From the NCBI RefSeq assembly GCF_900115665.1, contig NZ_FOXH01000008.1, positions 1-64,000 on the forward strand: DNA of 64,000 bases, given 5' to 3'. This document shows positions 62,622-64,000 of this stretch, piece by piece. Below the pieces are notes generated by a model. The model worked only from the letters and a program-made list of their open reading frames with translations. It made no database searches and had not been told where the DNA came from. A program made the position numbers and the translations under genes. The first letter of the stretch is position 1, and the number at the start of each line of letters is the position of its first letter. The DNA is from Pseudarcicella hirudinis (GTDB lineage: Bacteria; Bacteroidota; Bacteroidia; Cytophagales; Spirosomataceae).

Positions 62622-64000
62622 ATGTCGAAAAACTTAGTTATAGTTGAATCCCCTGCAAAGGCAAAGACCATTGAGGGTTATTTAGGTAAGGATTTTACCG
62701 TAAAATCCTCGTTTGGTCATGTGCGTGATTTGCCGAAGGAAGATACCGCAATTGACGTCGAAAATGGTTACAAACCAACATATATTATCTCTCCGGATAA
62801 AGTAAAAGTCGTCAATGAATTAAAATCGCTTGCCAAATCCTCTGAAGAAGTGTGGCTTGCAACAGATGATGACCGTGAAGGAGAATCTATTTCATGGCAT
62901 CTTAAAGAAGCGTTGGGACTTGCAGACAATACCAAAAGAATTGTTTTTCGTGAGATTACCAAAAAAGCAATCCAGAATGCTATTCAGAATCCCAGAACTA
63001 TAGATACCGATCTGGTAAATGCACAGCAGGCACGTCGTGTACTTGACCGTCTGATTGGTTTTGAACTTTCTCCTGTTCTATGGTCTAAAGTCAGAAAAGG
63101 CCTTTCTGCCGGAAGAGTTCAATCTGTAGCAGTCCGTATTATTGTTGAAAGGGAAAGAGAAATTGAGGGTTTTGATTCTAAATCATCATTCAAAATTGTA
63201 GCTACTTTTAAATTGGAAGGCGGAAAGGTTCTTAATGCAGAATTGCCGAAGAATTTTGAAACCGAAGCACAGGCCCGGGAATTTCTGGAAAAGTGTAAAG
63301 GAGCTACTTTTACCATAAAAAACCTGGAAACCAAGCCTGCTAAAAAGTCTCCCGCTCCTCCGTTTACTACTTCCACCCTGCAACAGGAAGCATCCAGAAA
63401 ACTGGGTTACTCAGTAGCTTCAACCATGCTTTATGCACAGAAGCTTTATGAAGCGGGTAAAATTTCTTATATGAGAACTGACTCAACCAGTTTATCAGAT
63501 GAGGCTTTAGGCAAAGCTCAGGAATCCATTAATGATGCTTACGGAGATAAATACGTTCAGATACGACAATATAAAACCAAAAACGAAACTGCGCAGGAAG
63601 CTCACGAAGCCATTCGTCCTACCGATTTCAGTGTAAGTTCTGCCGGAAGTGATATTAAGGAAAAACGTTTGTATGAATTAATATGGAAACGCTCTATTGC
63701 TTCTCAGATGGCAGATGCTCAGCTGGAAAGAACTACGGCAACGGTTTCTATTTCAACCACTTCTGAGGAATTGATTGCTCAGGGAGAAGTCATTAAATTT
63801 GATGGTTTCCTTAAGGTTTATATGGAAGGCAAAGATGAGGAAGAAGATGAGGAGAATGCAAAAATGCTCCCTCCTTTGAATATCGGACAAATCCTGAACC
63901 TTGATAATCTCAAAGGTACTGAAAGGTTTTCAAGACCTCCTGCACGTTATACGGAAGCGAGTCTTGTAAAGGCATTGGAAGAAAAAGGCATTGGGCGTCC
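62622..64000 (+). CDS. topA: DNA topoisomerase I, N-terminal part (runs off window end)
   Basis: The frame opens at the ATG at 62622 and stays open for 459 codons to the window edge. It relaxes negative supercoils by a type IA mechanism. The Toprim domain begins NLVIVESPAKAKTIEGYLG and has the acidic DDDREGE. The catalytic tyrosine is Tyr283 in ISYMRTDSTS. LDRLIGFELSPVLW and AQEAHEAIRPTD are further standard motifs. The C-terminal domains are outside the window, so zinc-finger content cannot be judged. Confidence 0.97.
   Translation, partial: MSKNLVIVESPAKAKTIEGYLGKDFTVKSSFGHVRDLPKEDTAIDVENGYKPTYIISPDKVKVVNELKSLAKSSEEVWLATDDDREGESISWHLKEALGLADNTKRIVFREITKKAIQNAIQNPRTIDTDLVNAQQARRVLDRLIGFELSPVLWSKVRKGLSAGRVQSVAVRIIVEREREIEGFDSKSSFKIVATFKLEGGKVLNAELPKNFETEAQAREFLEKCKGATFTIKNLETKPAKKSPAPPFTTSTLQQEASRKLGYSVASTMLYAQKLYEAGKISYMRTDSTSLSDEALGKAQESINDAYGDKYVQIRQYKTKNETAQEAHEAIRPTDFSVSSAGSDIKEKRLYELIWKRSIASQMADAQLERTTATVSISTTSEELIAQGEVIKFDGFLKVYMEGKDEEEDEENAKMLPPLNIGQILNLDNLKGTERFSRPPARYTEASLVKALEEKGIGR

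Overview
The window comes from a Bacteroidota genome, most likely a Cytophagales-type environmental bacterium. The evidence is a SusC/SusD pair, TonB receptors with N-terminal carboxypeptidase-regulatory-like domains, DUF5686, DUF6250, DUF3570/DUF4266 and GH127 families, a membrane pyrophosphatase fused to OmpA, and several AT-rich promoters with TAnnTTTG-like -7 elements. Genus assignment is inference. I see no rRNA or tRNA gene and no credible CRISPR array.

Region by region. 1-2.7 kb: the left end of a Mu-like transposable prophage. On the minus strand a DDE transposase (cut by the window edge) follows a small HTH gene; divergent from them is an S24-type repressor. Beyond it lie three TGTAC-containing sites spaced like Mu L1/L2/L3. 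2.9-7.0 kb: an acid phosphatase-like lipoprotein, a DUF2279 protein, a secreted PepSY-like protein, a TauE/SafE permease with an unusual soluble tail, and a secreted hypothetical. 7.4-15.9 kb: a two-component system followed by a TonB receptor, a beta-helix lipoprotein, a second acid phosphatase and a YncE-like propeller; this reads as a regulated organic-phosphate uptake locus. 16.3-28.2 kb: a polysaccharide-utilisation locus (SusC, SusD, two GH127 beta-L-arabinofuranosidase-type enzymes and an S9-like hydrolase). 28.4-37.7 kb: mixed single genes (oxidoreductase, propeller-phosphoesterase fusion, DinB-like, nucleotide cyclase, VOC, DoxX-like, a two-module esterase, small unknowns). 37.9-46.4 kb: a PIG-L-type deacetylase, an ApbE/DUF4266/DUF3570 operon, a DUF6250 protein and a GH20 hexosaminidase. 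46.9-50.2 kb: pyrophosphatase-OmpA fusion, then a 35-bp tandem repeat array. 50.2-53.3 kb: Xre/ParS-RES toxin-antitoxin pair, WYL regulator, GyrI-like and SRPBCC proteins. 53.4-64 kb: housekeeping genes (L25, Prs, a sensor kinase with a membrane partner, aconitase, DUF5686 protein, topoisomerase I cut by the window edge).

The strongest leads are the phosphatase/TonB locus with a 10-bp element shared by the regulator and receptor promoters, the GH127/S9 locus, the ApbE-DUF4266-DUF3570 operon with a CGC-tailed lipoprotein, the pyrophosphatase-OmpA fusion with a relocated gate glutamate, and the Mu-like end. All functional statements come from reading motifs by eye; no database search was run.
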